Source: CAZOKZ01 sp964580585 (GTDB lineage Bacteria; Sumerlaeota; Sumerlaeia; SLMS01; JAHLLQ01). Taken from it: DNA of 64,000 nt. Positions 7,357 through 16,568 of the stretch are shown in pieces (the first letter of the stretch is position 1; each line of letters starts with the position of its first letter). A model generated the notes under the pieces. The model was not told the origin of the DNA and did not search any database. It worked only from the letters and a program-made list of their open reading frames with translations. A program made the position numbers and the translations under genes. The stretch is from positions 1 through 64,000 of the forward strand of contig CAZOKZ010000014.1 of assembly GCA_964580585.1 (NCBI GenBank), in the 5' to 3' direction.

Positions 7357-9618
7357 GTGCGTTTAACTTGGTGGTTATGGAAGCAGGCGATTCGACGTGT
7401 CGCGCGGTCTCAGGGGTTTTTGGACCCGTTTGCAATTGCAGCCCGATTGCGCGCGTTCGCCCAACCATCCGAAGTCGGAGCCCCAATCGAATTGATCCGC
7501 GCGGGATTTGCGTTTCATGCGAGAGGCTTGATGAATACTCGCGCGATTCAAAATAATCTTGATTGGCATTGGCCATACTGGGTTGTTCGCCAATTCGATC
7601 CAGCCGACGTGGCGTTCATTCCTCGCTCGTTTTCTATCACGCATGTTAATTTGACTCATCGAAATTGGACGGCGATAGGTGTTCCCGAATGTCACGCATT
7701 GCCCATTGTGGATCCTCGCGGTATGGTGACCCCACATTTGGATGGGTGGTCATTGATATCATGTGTGTTTACAGAGAATGGAATGCATCAACCGGCAAAA
7801 GCCAAACACGCAAAGCAAGAGTTGCTTTTGGAATCCGATCGTTTGGCTGTACGAACCCATACTGAAGATAATGGTGCCTCATTGATCTCCGAAGCCGAGG
7901 TGATCATCCGAAAAAAAATGCCGATATGCCAAATAGCGATTCGTGCTTCATCAAATTTGAAGGGGTGGTTGGCGATTTCGTTGCGCCCCTTCAACCCGGA
8001 AGGCGTTGCACCGGTGGATGCGATCGCTTTGGCCCCGAATCGTCGCCGTTGGTTGGTTAACGGCAAACAATCGGTCGCATTTGACACTCCGCCCGTGCAA
8101 CATGCCGTTTCATCCTATCGTGAGGGCGATGCATTAAGTCAGAATCCGCTTGGAATCGATGAAGAGCGTGTTGCATGTGACGTTGGGATGGCAACCGCGG
8201 TGGCAGTATTTCCGTTGGAAGGAAATAATAAAGAATCCGAAGTACGTTTACGCGTCCCCCTTCGTCCCGACCCTGATGAAGACACCTTATTTCCGGGCGC
8301 ACCTGGGGCCATTTCATGGCAAGTTGCACTTGAAGGTACCGCGCGACTTTCAACGCCTGATACTAGAATTCAAAATTTATACGATGCAGCAATTCGCTCA
8401 TTAATTTTGCATTCGCCAAAAGACGTTTATCCCGGTCCTTATACATATAAGCGATTTTGGTTTCGCGACGCGGCGTTAATTCTCAATGCAATGATTGGCG
8501 TGGGCATGTTTACACGTGCGCGCCGAGCGATAGAAGAATTTCCCAAACGTCAGGATTCCAATGGATATTTCCGTTCCCAGGAAGGCGAATGGGATTCCAA
8601 TGGCGAGGTTCTTTGGATTATTCATCGTTATATCGAACTGTCGGGAGATTCGCTGGGCGAAGAGTGGCGGGATATCGTTAAACGTGCAGCGCGATGGATC
8701 GCGCGAAAACGTTTATCCACACAGAGTGAAGAATTATATGCCGGGTTGATGCCTGCGGGATTCAGTGCTGAACATTTGGGCAATAACGATTATTACTATT
8801 GGGACGATTATTGGAGTGTTGCGGGATTATGTTCAGCTTCAGCGCTATGTGCCAATTGGGGAGATAGAAAAGCCTGCGAGCGCTTTCAACGCGAGGCAAC
8901 GAGCATGAAACAATCGATCATGAAAAGTTTGAAACGTTCGCATCAAATCCGCAATTTTACAGGATTACCGGCCTCTCCCTGTCGCCGGATGGATGCAGGA
9001 TCTGTTGGCTCGCTCGTTGCCGGTTATCCTTTGCAGTTGCTTGAACCTCGCGATGAACAATTGCTGGGGACGGTGGCGTACTTGCAGGAACACTCTTTCT
9101 ATCAGGGTGCATTTTTTCAAGAGATGATTCATTCGGGTATCAATCCATACCTATCGTTACATGTAGCGCAAGTTTTGCTTCGCGCGAGAGATGCAAAGTA
9201 TTTTGATATAATCAACCGAGTTGCAGAATTAGCATCGCCAACGGGGCAATGGCCAGAAGCCATCCACCCCCGAACGGGCGGTGGATGTATGGGGGACGGA
9301 CAACATGTTTGGGCTGCTGCGGAATGGGTTATGATGATTCGCCACCTGTTTGTTCGCGAAGAAGGCCAAAGTTTGATACTCGGCGAAGGATTGCCGCGCG
9401 AATGGTGGGAAAATGGCGAGCCGCTTTCGTATGGTCCCGCTCAAACCCCATGGGGATGTGTTGAAATCCATGCCCAATTCCATTCGGGAAAACTACGTCT
9501 CGCATGGTCCCCAGATTGGCGAAATGTTATTCCCCTGGTTCGCATTGCGGTCCCAGGACTCCCGGAACGTGAAGTGAAAAATGACGAAGTAAGAGAAGTT
9601 GAATGGGAGGTCGCATAA
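7357..9618 (+). CDS. Six-hairpin (alpha/alpha)6 glycosidase-like protein
   Basis: 753 residues from a GTG at 7357 preceded by AGGAG at 7346-7350. The N-terminal ~340 residues look like a beta-rich domain. The C-terminal half has the alternating helix pattern of (alpha/alpha)6-barrel glycosidases, with motifs such as YKRFWFRDAALILNAM, FRSQEGEWDSNGEVLWI and NDYYYWDDYWSVAG that resemble GH15/GH63/GH78-like and amylo-1,6-glucosidase proteins. There is no signal peptide, so a cytoplasmic role in oligosaccharide or glycogen-like polymer turnover is likely. The next gene, a GT4 glycosyltransferase, starts 3 bp after its stop and is surely co-transcribed, suggesting that the pair makes and trims one glucan or glycolipid. 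The substrate is not determinable. Both genes lie between the inverted tRNA-half repeats. Confidence 0.7.
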   Translation: MRLTWWLWKQAIRRVARSQGFLDPFAIAARLRAFAQPSEVGAPIELIRAGFAFHARGLMNTRAIQNNLDWHWPYWVVRQFDPADVAFIPRSFSITHVNLTHRNWTAIGVPECHALPIVDPRGMVTPHLDGWSLISCVFTENGMHQPAKAKHAKQELLLESDRLAVRTHTEDNGASLISEAEVIIRKKMPICQIAIRASSNLKGWLAISLRPFNPEGVAPVDAIALAPNRRRWLVNGKQSVAFDTPPVQHAVSSYREGDALSQNPLGIDEERVACDVGMATAVAVFPLEGNNKESEVRLRVPLRPDPDEDTLFPGAPGAISWQVALEGTARLSTPDTRIQNLYDAAIRSLILHSPKDVYPGPYTYKRFWFRDAALILNAMIGVGMFTRARRAIEEFPKRQDSNGYFRSQEGEWDSNGEVLWIIHRYIELSGDSLGEEWRDIVKRAARWIARKRLSTQSEELYAGLMPAGFSAEHLGNNDYYYWDDYWSVAGLCSASALCANWGDRKACERFQREATSMKQSIMKSLKRSHQIRNFTGLPASPCRRMDAGSVGSLVAGYPLQLLEPRDEQLLGTVAYLQEHSFYQGAFFQEMIHSGINPYLSLHVAQVLLRARDAKYFDIINRVAELASPTGQWPEAIHPRTGGGCMGDGQHVWAAAEWVMMIRHLFVREEGQSLILGEGLPREWWENGEPLSYGPAQTPWGCVEIHAQFHSGKLRLAWSPDWRNVIPLVRIAVPGLPEREVKNDEVREVEWEVA

Positions 9619-9621
9619 ATA

Positions 9622-10890
9622 ATGAATATTCTGATGTTTACCAATACCTTTACACCACACGTCGGTGGCGTGGCGCAATCAGTCGACAGATTGGTATCCG
9701 AGCTTAAGAAACGCGGTTGCCGTGTTGTGGTAATCGCTCCCGAATTCGAAGGAACGCCAGAGCATGAAGTGGGGGTGATTCGCGTTCCAGCGATCCAACA
9801 TTTTAACGGAAGCGATTTTTCCCTCAGTTTCCCTGTATTGTCAGTGCAAAGTTTACTTCCCGACGATTTCGTTCCCAATGTGATTCACACCCATCACCCG
9901 TTTTTGCTTGGTGATACCGCATTGCGTTACAGCGCCACGATCGGGTGTCCACTGATTTTTACTTATCACACTATGTACGAACAATATACGCACTATGTAC
10001 CAGTGGACCATCCCGCGATGAAAGATTTTGTTATAGAACTATCTACTGGCTTTGCGAACATGTGCCACGGCATTGTTGCCCCCAGCGAAAGCATACAGAA
10101 AATCTTACAAGAACGTGATGTCGAGACTTCAATCGAGGTGATTCCAACTGGCGTGGACTTAGGCCGTTTTTCCTCAGGGGACGGAGACAAATGGCGCTCC
10201 CGATTCAATATACCAAACGATGCCTGGGTGATAGGACATTTAGGTCGATTAGCACCCGAAAAGAATCTCGAATTTCTAACACGTTCCATTGGAAAATATC
10301 TTTTGGAAAATACAAATTCGCATTATTTAGTGGTTGGGAGCGGGCCATCGAAATATTCCATCAAAGAAATCATGCAACGCTATGGTGTAGCGGAGCGCGT
10401 ACATTTTACCGGCGCGCTACAAGATCAGGACGTTGTAGATGCCTACCATTCGATGGATGTTTTTGCCTTTGCTTCAAAATCCGAAACTCAAGGAATGGTT
10501 TTGGCAGAAACCATGGCAGCAGGCTTGCCCGTTGTTGCTTTAGATGCGCCAGGCGCGCGCGAAATCGTCAAAGACAAACGGAACGGGAGATTGTTAATCG
10601 ATGAATCCACCAGCACTTTTTCCAAGGCTTTGATGTGGATTTATACGCACAGCGATAATTGCAAGCAACAACTAGACACAGAGATTCGTAAAACCGCCAA
10701 AGAACTCTCGCTATCGAATTGCACGGAAAAATGGTTGTCATTATACACGAAGCACATCAAGCAAAGTACCACGACGAACAAATATTCCGAAGATAATTGG
10801 GAAAATCTCGTGCGTCGTGTCGAAAGCGAATGGCAACTGTGGGCCAATCGAGTAAATGCGATTTCTGAAGCCCTCATTCCAAACGATTAG
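9622..10890 (+). CDS. GT4-family glycosyltransferase
   Basis: 422 residues with GT-B architecture. The N-terminal acceptor domain opens with MNILMFTNTFTPHVGGVAQS; the C-terminal donor domain includes HLGRLAPEKNLEFL, GSGPSKYSIKE and the nucleotide-sugar binding block SETQGMVLAETMAAGLP (E-x7-E) around residues 290-310. This pattern resembles diacylglycerol or 1,2-linked glucosyltransferases, but the acceptor is not predictable. It starts with ATG at 9622, 3 bp after the glycosidase stop, and the two form an operon. The decamer GGGGACGGAG lies in frame at 10177-10186 and encodes GDGD in the stretch RFSSGDGDKWRS, where family members normally have a short variable loop. The right inverted repeat begins 24 bp after the stop. 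Confidence 0.85.
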   Translation: MNILMFTNTFTPHVGGVAQSVDRLVSELKKRGCRVVVIAPEFEGTPEHEVGVIRVPAIQHFNGSDFSLSFPVLSVQSLLPDDFVPNVIHTHHPFLLGDTALRYSATIGCPLIFTYHTMYEQYTHYVPVDHPAMKDFVIELSTGFANMCHGIVAPSESIQKILQERDVETSIEVIPTGVDLGRFSSGDGDKWRSRFNIPNDAWVIGHLGRLAPEKNLEFLTRSIGKYLLENTNSHYLVVGSGPSKYSIKEIMQRYGVAERVHFTGALQDQDVVDAYHSMDVFAFASKSETQGMVLAETMAAGLPVVALDAPGAREIVKDKRNGRLLIDESTSTFSKALMWIYTHSDNCKQQLDTEIRKTAKELSLSNCTEKWLSLYTKHIKQSTTTNKYSEDNWENLVRRVESEWQLWANRVNAISEALIPND

Positions 10891-10914
10891 TTTTATACGC
10901 ACCCTGTCCAACTC

Positions 10915-11224
10915 TGGTCGGGGCGCCCAGACTCGAACTGACGACCCCCTGCTCCCAAAGCAGGTGTAAAACGCTTTTTAAGCCTAGTAAATTCAGCGTT
11001 CTACGACTTTCGCAAAAAGTTCACTACACACAGGCTACACAAATCATACACAAATCCACTACGCTCAGCACACATTCTCTTTTCGAGACTTTTGCAAAAA
11101 TCGACGTTTTTACCTCCTTTCTACGGGTCATTTTTCGACCCCGAATTGACACTTTTGCATCCCGACTTCGCATCTGGGATTTCGATCTTGCCCGTATTTA
11201 TTTTGCGAAGCCTTCAAGTTGGCT
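10915..11224 (-). repeat. Right inverted repeat (~310 bp) ending in a tRNA-Pro 3' half
   Basis: Reverse-complement partner of 5924-6243. Its tRNA-like part (10915-10967, minus strand) keeps the anticodon arm and T loop but has lost T-stem pairing (CTGGG instead of CTGAC), so it has decayed more. A 39-bp block from CACCTGCTTTGG to TTCGAGTCTG is identical in both copies. It fills most of the gene-free stretch 10891-11294. In both copies the tRNA end points towards the enclosed cassette. Confidence 0.85.
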
Positions 11225-11231
11225 TCAAGGG

Positions 11232-11263
11232 TTGACAAATGCTTATGACGATTAAGATATAAT
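11232..11263 (+). promoter_or_regulatory. Candidate promoter of the large secreted protein
   Basis: TTGACA at 11232-11237 and TATAAT at 11258-11263 match sigma-70 consensus boxes, but the 20-bp spacing is longer than the ideal 17. It lies 32 bp before the start codon at 11295 and immediately outside the right inverted repeat. Confidence 0.4.
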
Positions 11264-11294
11264 TTATATACTTCGGAAAAAGGTATCAGCGCCC

Positions 11295-14200
11295 ATGAGA
11301 ATCATGCCCCCATTCAAATTGAAATCAATGCACTGCCGTTCACTTCTGCTGATGGCACTAACTCTGACCACATCTGTCCACGCCGCTACCATCCATGTGG
11401 AACACCAGGTTTTCAAACTGCCCAGCGATCAGTCCCTGATCGTGGATTACGTTCAGGAGGGTGCCGGCAGCAGTGCAACACTCAGTTGGTTTTACCTCGA
11501 CGTGGACACAGATGGGGACGGCATTCCCAATTTCCTGGAAACCGGTGCAGCGGACGACCTCGACGGCGATACGATTCCGAATTCCTCGGATACGGACGAT
11601 GATGGGGACGGAATCCTGGATGTGAATGACAACGCAGCGAACTCCGGGCTGACGGGGAAGCTGATGCCCGCGTCTGCGTTTGAAAACGGCACCGCCGCCG
11701 CCGCCGCAGGAAATTTTGCTGGCGATTACATGCAGTGGATCCCCACTGACACGACGGGCGGTTACTACACGGATCCCTCTGTCTATATCTATATCGACGA
11801 AGATGCGAACAGCATTCCAGACGCCCTGGAGTACACAACCGGCAGCAACGTCGTTCCGCCCCTTGCGCTCACCAACGAATTCACGACAACGCATATTGTC
11901 GAAGGTGGCGGATTCCCCGGTCTGCTGGGGTTGAGCGCGAACACGGGGAGGTATTCCGGGGACGTTATCTTCAAGATATTGGATGACGATGGTGGCAGCG
12001 GTTCCACTACCGATTGGAATAGTTACTCACCTTATGCGGGCACCGCGAATGATACGATGAGCAACATAGACGGGAATGTGGATTATTTGATTTACGGAAC
12101 TTCCAATCCCGCCAGCCAGCTGATTCCGTTCGCGCTCAAGAATCCCGACGGAACATTTGCCACCGATGGAAATTCCCAGGAACTCTACAAGTATCGTTAC
12201 ATCGGACCGGTCGTATCATCCAGTCGTGAGATCGTCTTCTGTTTGACGGTTTACTGGAACAGCGGTGGATCGAGGGTGAACACCTATTATTCTCGCGGTG
12301 ATTTCAATCCCGATGTTGCTCCAAGCATCCCCACCTTGAATGGTGCAACGACAGGCGATGATTTCGGAGAGACGACCGGCGGTGTTTCGAATAACTGGTT
12401 TCCGGGGTACCGGAACACCTCGAATCACGATACATTGGCTTCAGCCTATACGAGCGGCAGCATCACCACTTGGACGGGTATCGCAACGGCTCCGACCGAT
12501 GGAACAAGTCCAGTTGCGGTGTCCCCCGGCGACCAGAGTTGGGTGGACCTGTGGGAGAATTGGCGTACGGATCGCAGAATTCTCCAATACATGGGTATCA
12601 ATTCCTGGCTCGATTCATCCCCAGCGAATGCTGAGCAGGTAATACTGAACCGGTATGGAGTCGATCTTGATGCCTCGTCCGACAACGTTCTCGTCCGTAC
12701 CGATACGACCCCCAACCATTTCGTTCTCGCAGAACCCTCCGGTTCCAATGGTCTAACCGTTTTGGGCGTCGAGGACCTCTTTGGCTTAGGCGATCGCGAT
12801 TTTGAAGATTACACCGTCATCATCCCGACAAGCACCGTCTCGGTGGATGAACTTCTGACGGCGAACACGACCCCCACGATCACCGGAAATTATGATGGCT
12901 CCGTGGCGAGTATCTCGATCGTTGTCTATGATTCATCGGCATCAAACGTCTCTTCCGGTTCAGCCAGTCTCAGTAGCGGCACATGGAGCTACGCTGTTGG
13001 CTCGGCATTGGCGGATGGACTGTACGAAATCGTTGCGACAACCAACACCAGCCGGACGGATCTGACGATTACAGAACTCGTCGTCGATAACACACCCCCG
13101 ACCGGCAGCGCACCGACCGATGCTGGCACTTATACCAACAACACGACCGTCACATTCAATTGGACGGAGCCGACGGATTCCCTGAGCGGGGTAGAGACCG
13201 TGGTCCTTCAAGTCGGAACGACTCCTGGTGCCAGTAATGTGTTTAACGGGGATGTCACCGGCACGACTTCACAAAATATTACCGGTTCCAACGGGCAAAC
13301 GTATTATGCGAGACTGGTGGCAACGGACGCGGTCGGCAACGTTTTCACCAGTGGCAACAGCGATGGCATTACGGTGGATACAGGATTGCCGACCGTGTTC
13401 ACTCCGAATGATTCCGGTACCTATACACAACTCACCAATGTTTCGTTTAATTGGACCTACCCGCTCGATAGCTTAAGCGGCATCGGGAGTCTGACGCTGC
13501 AGGTTGGGACAAGCCCTGGAGGCAATGATATCTTTGATGGCGACGTCACCGGCAATATTTCGCAGTTGGTAACGGGCTCCGATGGCGATAGCCTGTATGC
13601 CCGGCTGATCGCTGTGGACAATGCCGGCAACAGCCGCACCTCTGCAAATTCGAACGGTATCACCATCGATACTGGCGATCCCGTTGCAAGTGTACCAACC
13701 GATGCGGGCGTTTATACGAACTCAACTTCGGTGACGATCAATTGGGCCGCCCCCAGCGATTCGATTAGCGGAGTTGCGTCCTCAACATTGCAAGTAGGCA
13801 CCACGCCGGGTGGTAACGATATCTTTGATGGCGATGTCACCGGGAACACTTCCCAGATTGTGACGGGAGCGAACGGCGATACGATCTACGCACGTCTGAT
13901 CGTGACAGACAACGCCAGCAACTCCACCACGACGGGCAACAGCGATGGAATCACCATCGATACTGTTGATCCCATCGCAAGTGTACCAACCGATGCGGGC
14001 GTTTATACGAACTCTACTTCGGTGACGATCAATTGGGCCGCCCCCAGTGATTCGATTAGCGGAGTTGCATCCTCAACATTGCAAGTAGGCACCACGCCCG
14101 GTGGTAACGATATCTTTGATGGCGATGTCACCGGGAACACTTCCCAGATTGTGACGGGAGCGAACGGCGATACGATCTACGCACGTCTGATCGTGACAGA

Positions 14201-14996
14201 CAACGCCAGCAACTCCACCACGACGGGCAACAGCGATGGAATTATGATCGACACCGTCGCGCCGACGTCGTTGGCAGGTGTGGGCGACGCGAGCCAGGCC
14301 GACGGCGACATAGATAACGGCAACTTTGTGACGTCCGATGTCTCGGGAAGCGGTGTTGCTTCTGTCGTGTTGTACGTAAAGGAGCCGCTCCAGGCGTGGA
14401 CGAATGCAGGAACTGTCACAGGCGGTACATGGACCTTCACCCCATCAGCCGCAGGACGCTATGAGTTCACCACGGTTGCAACCGACAATGCTAGCAACAC
14501 GGAGACCGCTCCGACGGGATCCGATGCGGGACAGGTGGCGGTGATCTACAACCCGAGCTCGAATGCGGACTTCACCTACGCCACGGTCTCTGACGGCGCG
14601 TACATCTACCCGATGACGGACGACTTGGATGTTGTCCTGACATTCAGCGGCGGTGCTTCTGGTGGACCCATCACGGTCAACCGGACAGTAGGTGACGCAA
14701 CACCGGCAGCGGGCTATGACGCGGCAAGGTTGATCGATGAATACATCAGCATCCAAGGGAATCTGACCGGTGGTGAGGCATCCATCCAATGGAACTTCGA
14801 TCCCGCAAGCGATGACGGGCTGACCGGCAGTTTCGACAGCGTGTTCCAGTTCGAATCCGGCGTGCTAGTGAATCAATTTCCTGTTACACCCAGCGGCACC
14901 ACCCTCACCATCCCCGGAGTCACATCCTTCAGCGACTGGTGGGCTGGCGACGCCACTTCCTCTGTCAACGATTGGATGACCTTGGAGCGTGAATAA
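11295..14996 (+). CDS. Large secreted repeat protein with calcium-binding and Ig-like repeats
   Basis: 1233 residues beginning with a Sec signal peptide (hydrophobic LLLMALTLTTSVHA, cleavage probably after HA near residue 30). Residues about 68-112 hold acidic thrombospondin type 3-like calcium-binding repeats (DTDGDGIPN, DLDGDTIPN, DTDDDGDGILD). Around residues 474-512 a segment ending GVEDLFGLGDRDFEDY resembles the DUF4114 motif. From about residue 600 four tandem ~97-residue beta-sandwich-like repeats follow (for example PTDAGVYTNSTSVTINW). The last two repeats are nearly identical in DNA. No LPXTG or PEP-CTERM tail is visible. It is probably exported to the surface or medium and may act in adhesion or matrix formation, with calcium stabilising it. 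Start choice at 11295 or the ATG at 11304 is open. Confidence 0.8.
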   Translation: MRIMPPFKLKSMHCRSLLLMALTLTTSVHAATIHVEHQVFKLPSDQSLIVDYVQEGAGSSATLSWFYLDVDTDGDGIPNFLETGAADDLDGDTIPNSSDTDDDGDGILDVNDNAANSGLTGKLMPASAFENGTAAAAAGNFAGDYMQWIPTDTTGGYYTDPSVYIYIDEDANSIPDALEYTTGSNVVPPLALTNEFTTTHIVEGGGFPGLLGLSANTGRYSGDVIFKILDDDGGSGSTTDWNSYSPYAGTANDTMSNIDGNVDYLIYGTSNPASQLIPFALKNPDGTFATDGNSQELYKYRYIGPVVSSSREIVFCLTVYWNSGGSRVNTYYSRGDFNPDVAPSIPTLNGATTGDDFGETTGGVSNNWFPGYRNTSNHDTLASAYTSGSITTWTGIATAPTDGTSPVAVSPGDQSWVDLWENWRTDRRILQYMGINSWLDSSPANAEQVILNRYGVDLDASSDNVLVRTDTTPNHFVLAEPSGSNGLTVLGVEDLFGLGDRDFEDYTVIIPTSTVSVDELLTANTTPTITGNYDGSVASISIVVYDSSASNVSSGSASLSSGTWSYAVGSALADGLYEIVATTNTSRTDLTITELVVDNTPPTGSAPTDAGTYTNNTTVTFNWTEPTDSLSGVETVVLQVGTTPGASNVFNGDVTGTTSQNITGSNGQTYYARLVATDAVGNVFTSGNSDGITVDTGLPTVFTPNDSGTYTQLTNVSFNWTYPLDSLSGIGSLTLQVGTSPGGNDIFDGDVTGNISQLVTGSDGDSLYARLIAVDNAGNSRTSANSNGITIDTGDPVASVPTDAGVYTNSTSVTINWAAPSDSISGVASSTLQVGTTPGGNDIFDGDVTGNTSQIVTGANGDTIYARLIVTDNASNSTTTGNSDGITIDTVDPIASVPTDAGVYTNSTSVTINWAAPSDSISGVASSTLQVGTTPGGNDIFDGDVTGNTSQIVTGANGDTIYARLIVTDNASNSTTTGNSDGIMIDTVAPTSLAGVGDASQADGDIDNGNFVTSDVSGSGVASVVLYVKEPLQAWTNAGTVTGGTWTFTPSAAGRYEFTTVATDNASNTETAPTGSDAGQVAVIYNPSSNADFTYATVSDGAYIYPMTDDLDVVLTFSGGASGGPITVNRTVGDATPAAGYDAARLIDEYISIQGNLTGGEASIQWNFDPASDDGLTGSFDSVFQFESGVLVNQFPVTPSGTTLTIPGVTSFSDWWAGDATSSVNDWMTLERE
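13680..14261 (+). repeat. Two tandem 291-bp repeats inside the secreted protein gene
   Basis: Units 13680-13970 and 13971-14261 are nearly identical with a few substitutions, mostly silent. The period of 291 bp equals 97 codons. Two further units upstream (about 13099-13679) share the protein pattern but have diverged in DNA, so the last duplication is recent. Confidence 0.85.
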
Positions 14997-15100
14997 GGCA
15001 AATTCGGCGGGGGTAGGCGAGGCAACGCCTCCCCCCGTCCATCTTCGTAACTTTGTCCCGCAAACACCGACGGGGCACCTGCATCATATTCGGATCAAAT

Positions 15101-15229
15101 AAACTGCACACGATCACGGTGCGAAATATACTTCGCGAAGCCGAGATTTTTCCCGATCCAAAGAAGGGCGGAGAAGCTCCGCCTACCACATGGACGCAGT
15201 TCATTCACGCGCACATTGATTCATTCATG
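15101..15229 (+). mobile_element. Remnant of the integrase-core transposase
   Basis: Encodes TVRNILREAEIFPDPKKGGE and TWTQFIHAHIDSFM, matching residues of the transposase at 4742-5836 almost exactly, but here on the plus strand and cut off on both sides. It occupies part of the gene-free stretch 14997-15315. Confidence 0.9.
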
Positions 15230-15315
15230 TCGTATCCGTCCTACGAACCCCATCTGGACACGGCGGGTTTGATGATTTAGGCTGCTGCTTTCATTTTGCA
15301 TGAAGGAGCGGTTCG

Positions 15316-15885
15316 ATGAATAAGTTGGAGAAAGTGCGGCGGGAAAAGTGCAAGCGGTGGGCGGAGATTTTGGCGGAGCAGAGTGTCAGTGGGCTGTCGA
15401 TTGCGGTGTTTTGCCACGAGCGCGGTTTGAATAAGCATACTTTTGGGTATTGGAAGAAGCGGCTTGGCAGGGCGGTTTGTTCTGCGTCCTCGAACGCCAC
15501 GGAAAATGGCGGCGATGTTGCCGCTCATGATGATTGCGCTTTTCAAGAGGTGCGTTTGGCTGAGCCCGTTTCCGCGTCGCCAAATAATATTAACATGATC
15601 GAAATCGCCTTGGGAAACGCGGCGATTCGCGCGGTTGGTAAAAGGGAACTATTTGCTCCTTCCGACACATATTCCAATGCCGACGATTCGTTGTCCGGTG
15701 GCGTGGAGAACAATATTGCGCGTGACAAGCCATCATCGAAAAACTGCCATGGGCGGGCGTTCGAGGGCAATTCATTCGTTCTCCTTCGCTCTCATTCCGC
15801 ACCGTTTTCTTCTGGTTGGAGCGAAACATTTGGAAAAGATCGGGCCGGAATCGAACTCGCGCTTGACACCGGGCGGCAAATCTAA
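15316..15885 (+). pseudogene. IS66-type accessory protein (TnpA-like) N-terminus with degenerate tail
   Basis: The first ~55 residues (RWAEILAEQSVSGLSIAVFC, then LNKHTFGYWKKRL) match the helix-turn-helix accessory protein encoded upstream in IS66 elements. INMIEIALGNAAIRAV near residue 95 corresponds to its usual C-terminal strand. The normal protein ends soon after at about 110 residues; here the frame continues to 189 residues with sequence I cannot assign. No TnpB or TnpC partner follows. The ATG at 15316 has GGAG upstream at 15304-15307. This is a broken insertion sequence, next to the transposase fragment at 15101-15229. Confidence 0.6.
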
Positions 15886-16032
15886 CACCCGATAAGCGAA
15901 GCCATTTCAGGAGAATACGAATTTAGAAGCCCATCAAACGGTGGAGGAACGTCTTTCTGTCCCATTTTGAGCGCCTTGACGAAGGAACCTATTGGTCCTA
16001 TACTCATGGCGAAAGAGTTGGGAGGAAAGGCG

Positions 16033-16548
16033 GTGAACAAGATGCTGACCGCACAAGAAATCATTGAAAAACTCAAACTGAGCCCGCATCCCGAGGGGGG
16101 ATACTACCGCGAAGTTTATCGTTCGGAATCTCAGGTCGTCCATCCTTCGATCGACGACGAGAGCGCGAACATTCGCTCCGCTTGCACATCGATCTACTTC
16201 CTGCTCGAAGAGGGCGATTTTTCCGCCTTTCATCGTGTGCGTTCCGACGAAGTCTGGAATCTCTATGCTGGCGGCCCCATCGAGCTCCACCTGATCTCTC
16301 AACACGGTGAATGCAACCGTCATTTGCTGGGTCTCGATATTGGCGCGGGATTTTCGCCGCAACTGACGATTCCGGCGCATTGCTGGCAGGCCGCCCGCCC
16401 CGCCCCGCGCGTGCCCTGGGTGCTGTGCGGTTGTACCGTTGCCCCCGGATTCGATTTCGCCGACTTCTCCATGCCGACGCGCAGCGATCTTCTCGTCAGT
16501 TACCCACACTGCAAAGATGTGATCATGGAATTGACTCGCGCTCTCTGA
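16033..16548 (+). CDS. Cupin-fold protein, DUF985 (YML079-like)
   Basis: 171 residues. KLSPHPEGGYYREVYRSE near the N-terminus, TSIYFLLEEGDFSAFHRV, DEVWNLYAGGPIELH and PAHCWQAA are the hallmark blocks of the DUF985 cupin family (PF06172), a single-domain beta-barrel of uncertain function, often called sugar-epimerase-like. I prefer the GTG at 16033, which has GGAGG at 16021-16025 seven bases upstream; ATGs at 16006 and 16042 lie in the same frame. The metallo-beta-lactamase gene starts 20 bp after its stop and is probably co-transcribed. Confidence 0.85.
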   Translation: MNKMLTAQEIIEKLKLSPHPEGGYYREVYRSESQVVHPSIDDESANIRSACTSIYFLLEEGDFSAFHRVRSDEVWNLYAGGPIELHLISQHGECNRHLLGLDIGAGFSPQLTIPAHCWQAARPAPRVPWVLCGCTVAPGFDFADFSMPTRSDLLVSYPHCKDVIMELTRAL

Positions 16549-16568
16549 GCGTCGCCGGAGCCAACAAT

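Noticed and set aside
11604..11613. GGGGACGGAA inside the calcium-binding repeats as another motif copy
   Set aside because: DGDG-encoding sequence is expected in thrombospondin type 3 repeats and the last base differs, so it was not counted; the same caution applies in part to 46150-46159.
13099..14261. CRISPR-like array
   Set aside because: The repeats are long (291 bp), contiguous and coding for beta-sandwich domains; no short repeats with unique spacers exist in the window.
15592..15885. 3' end of an IS66 TnpC transposase
   Set aside because: VENNIARD superficially recalls the TnpC C-terminus, but flanking residues do not fit in any frame, so only the TnpA-like N-terminus is called.
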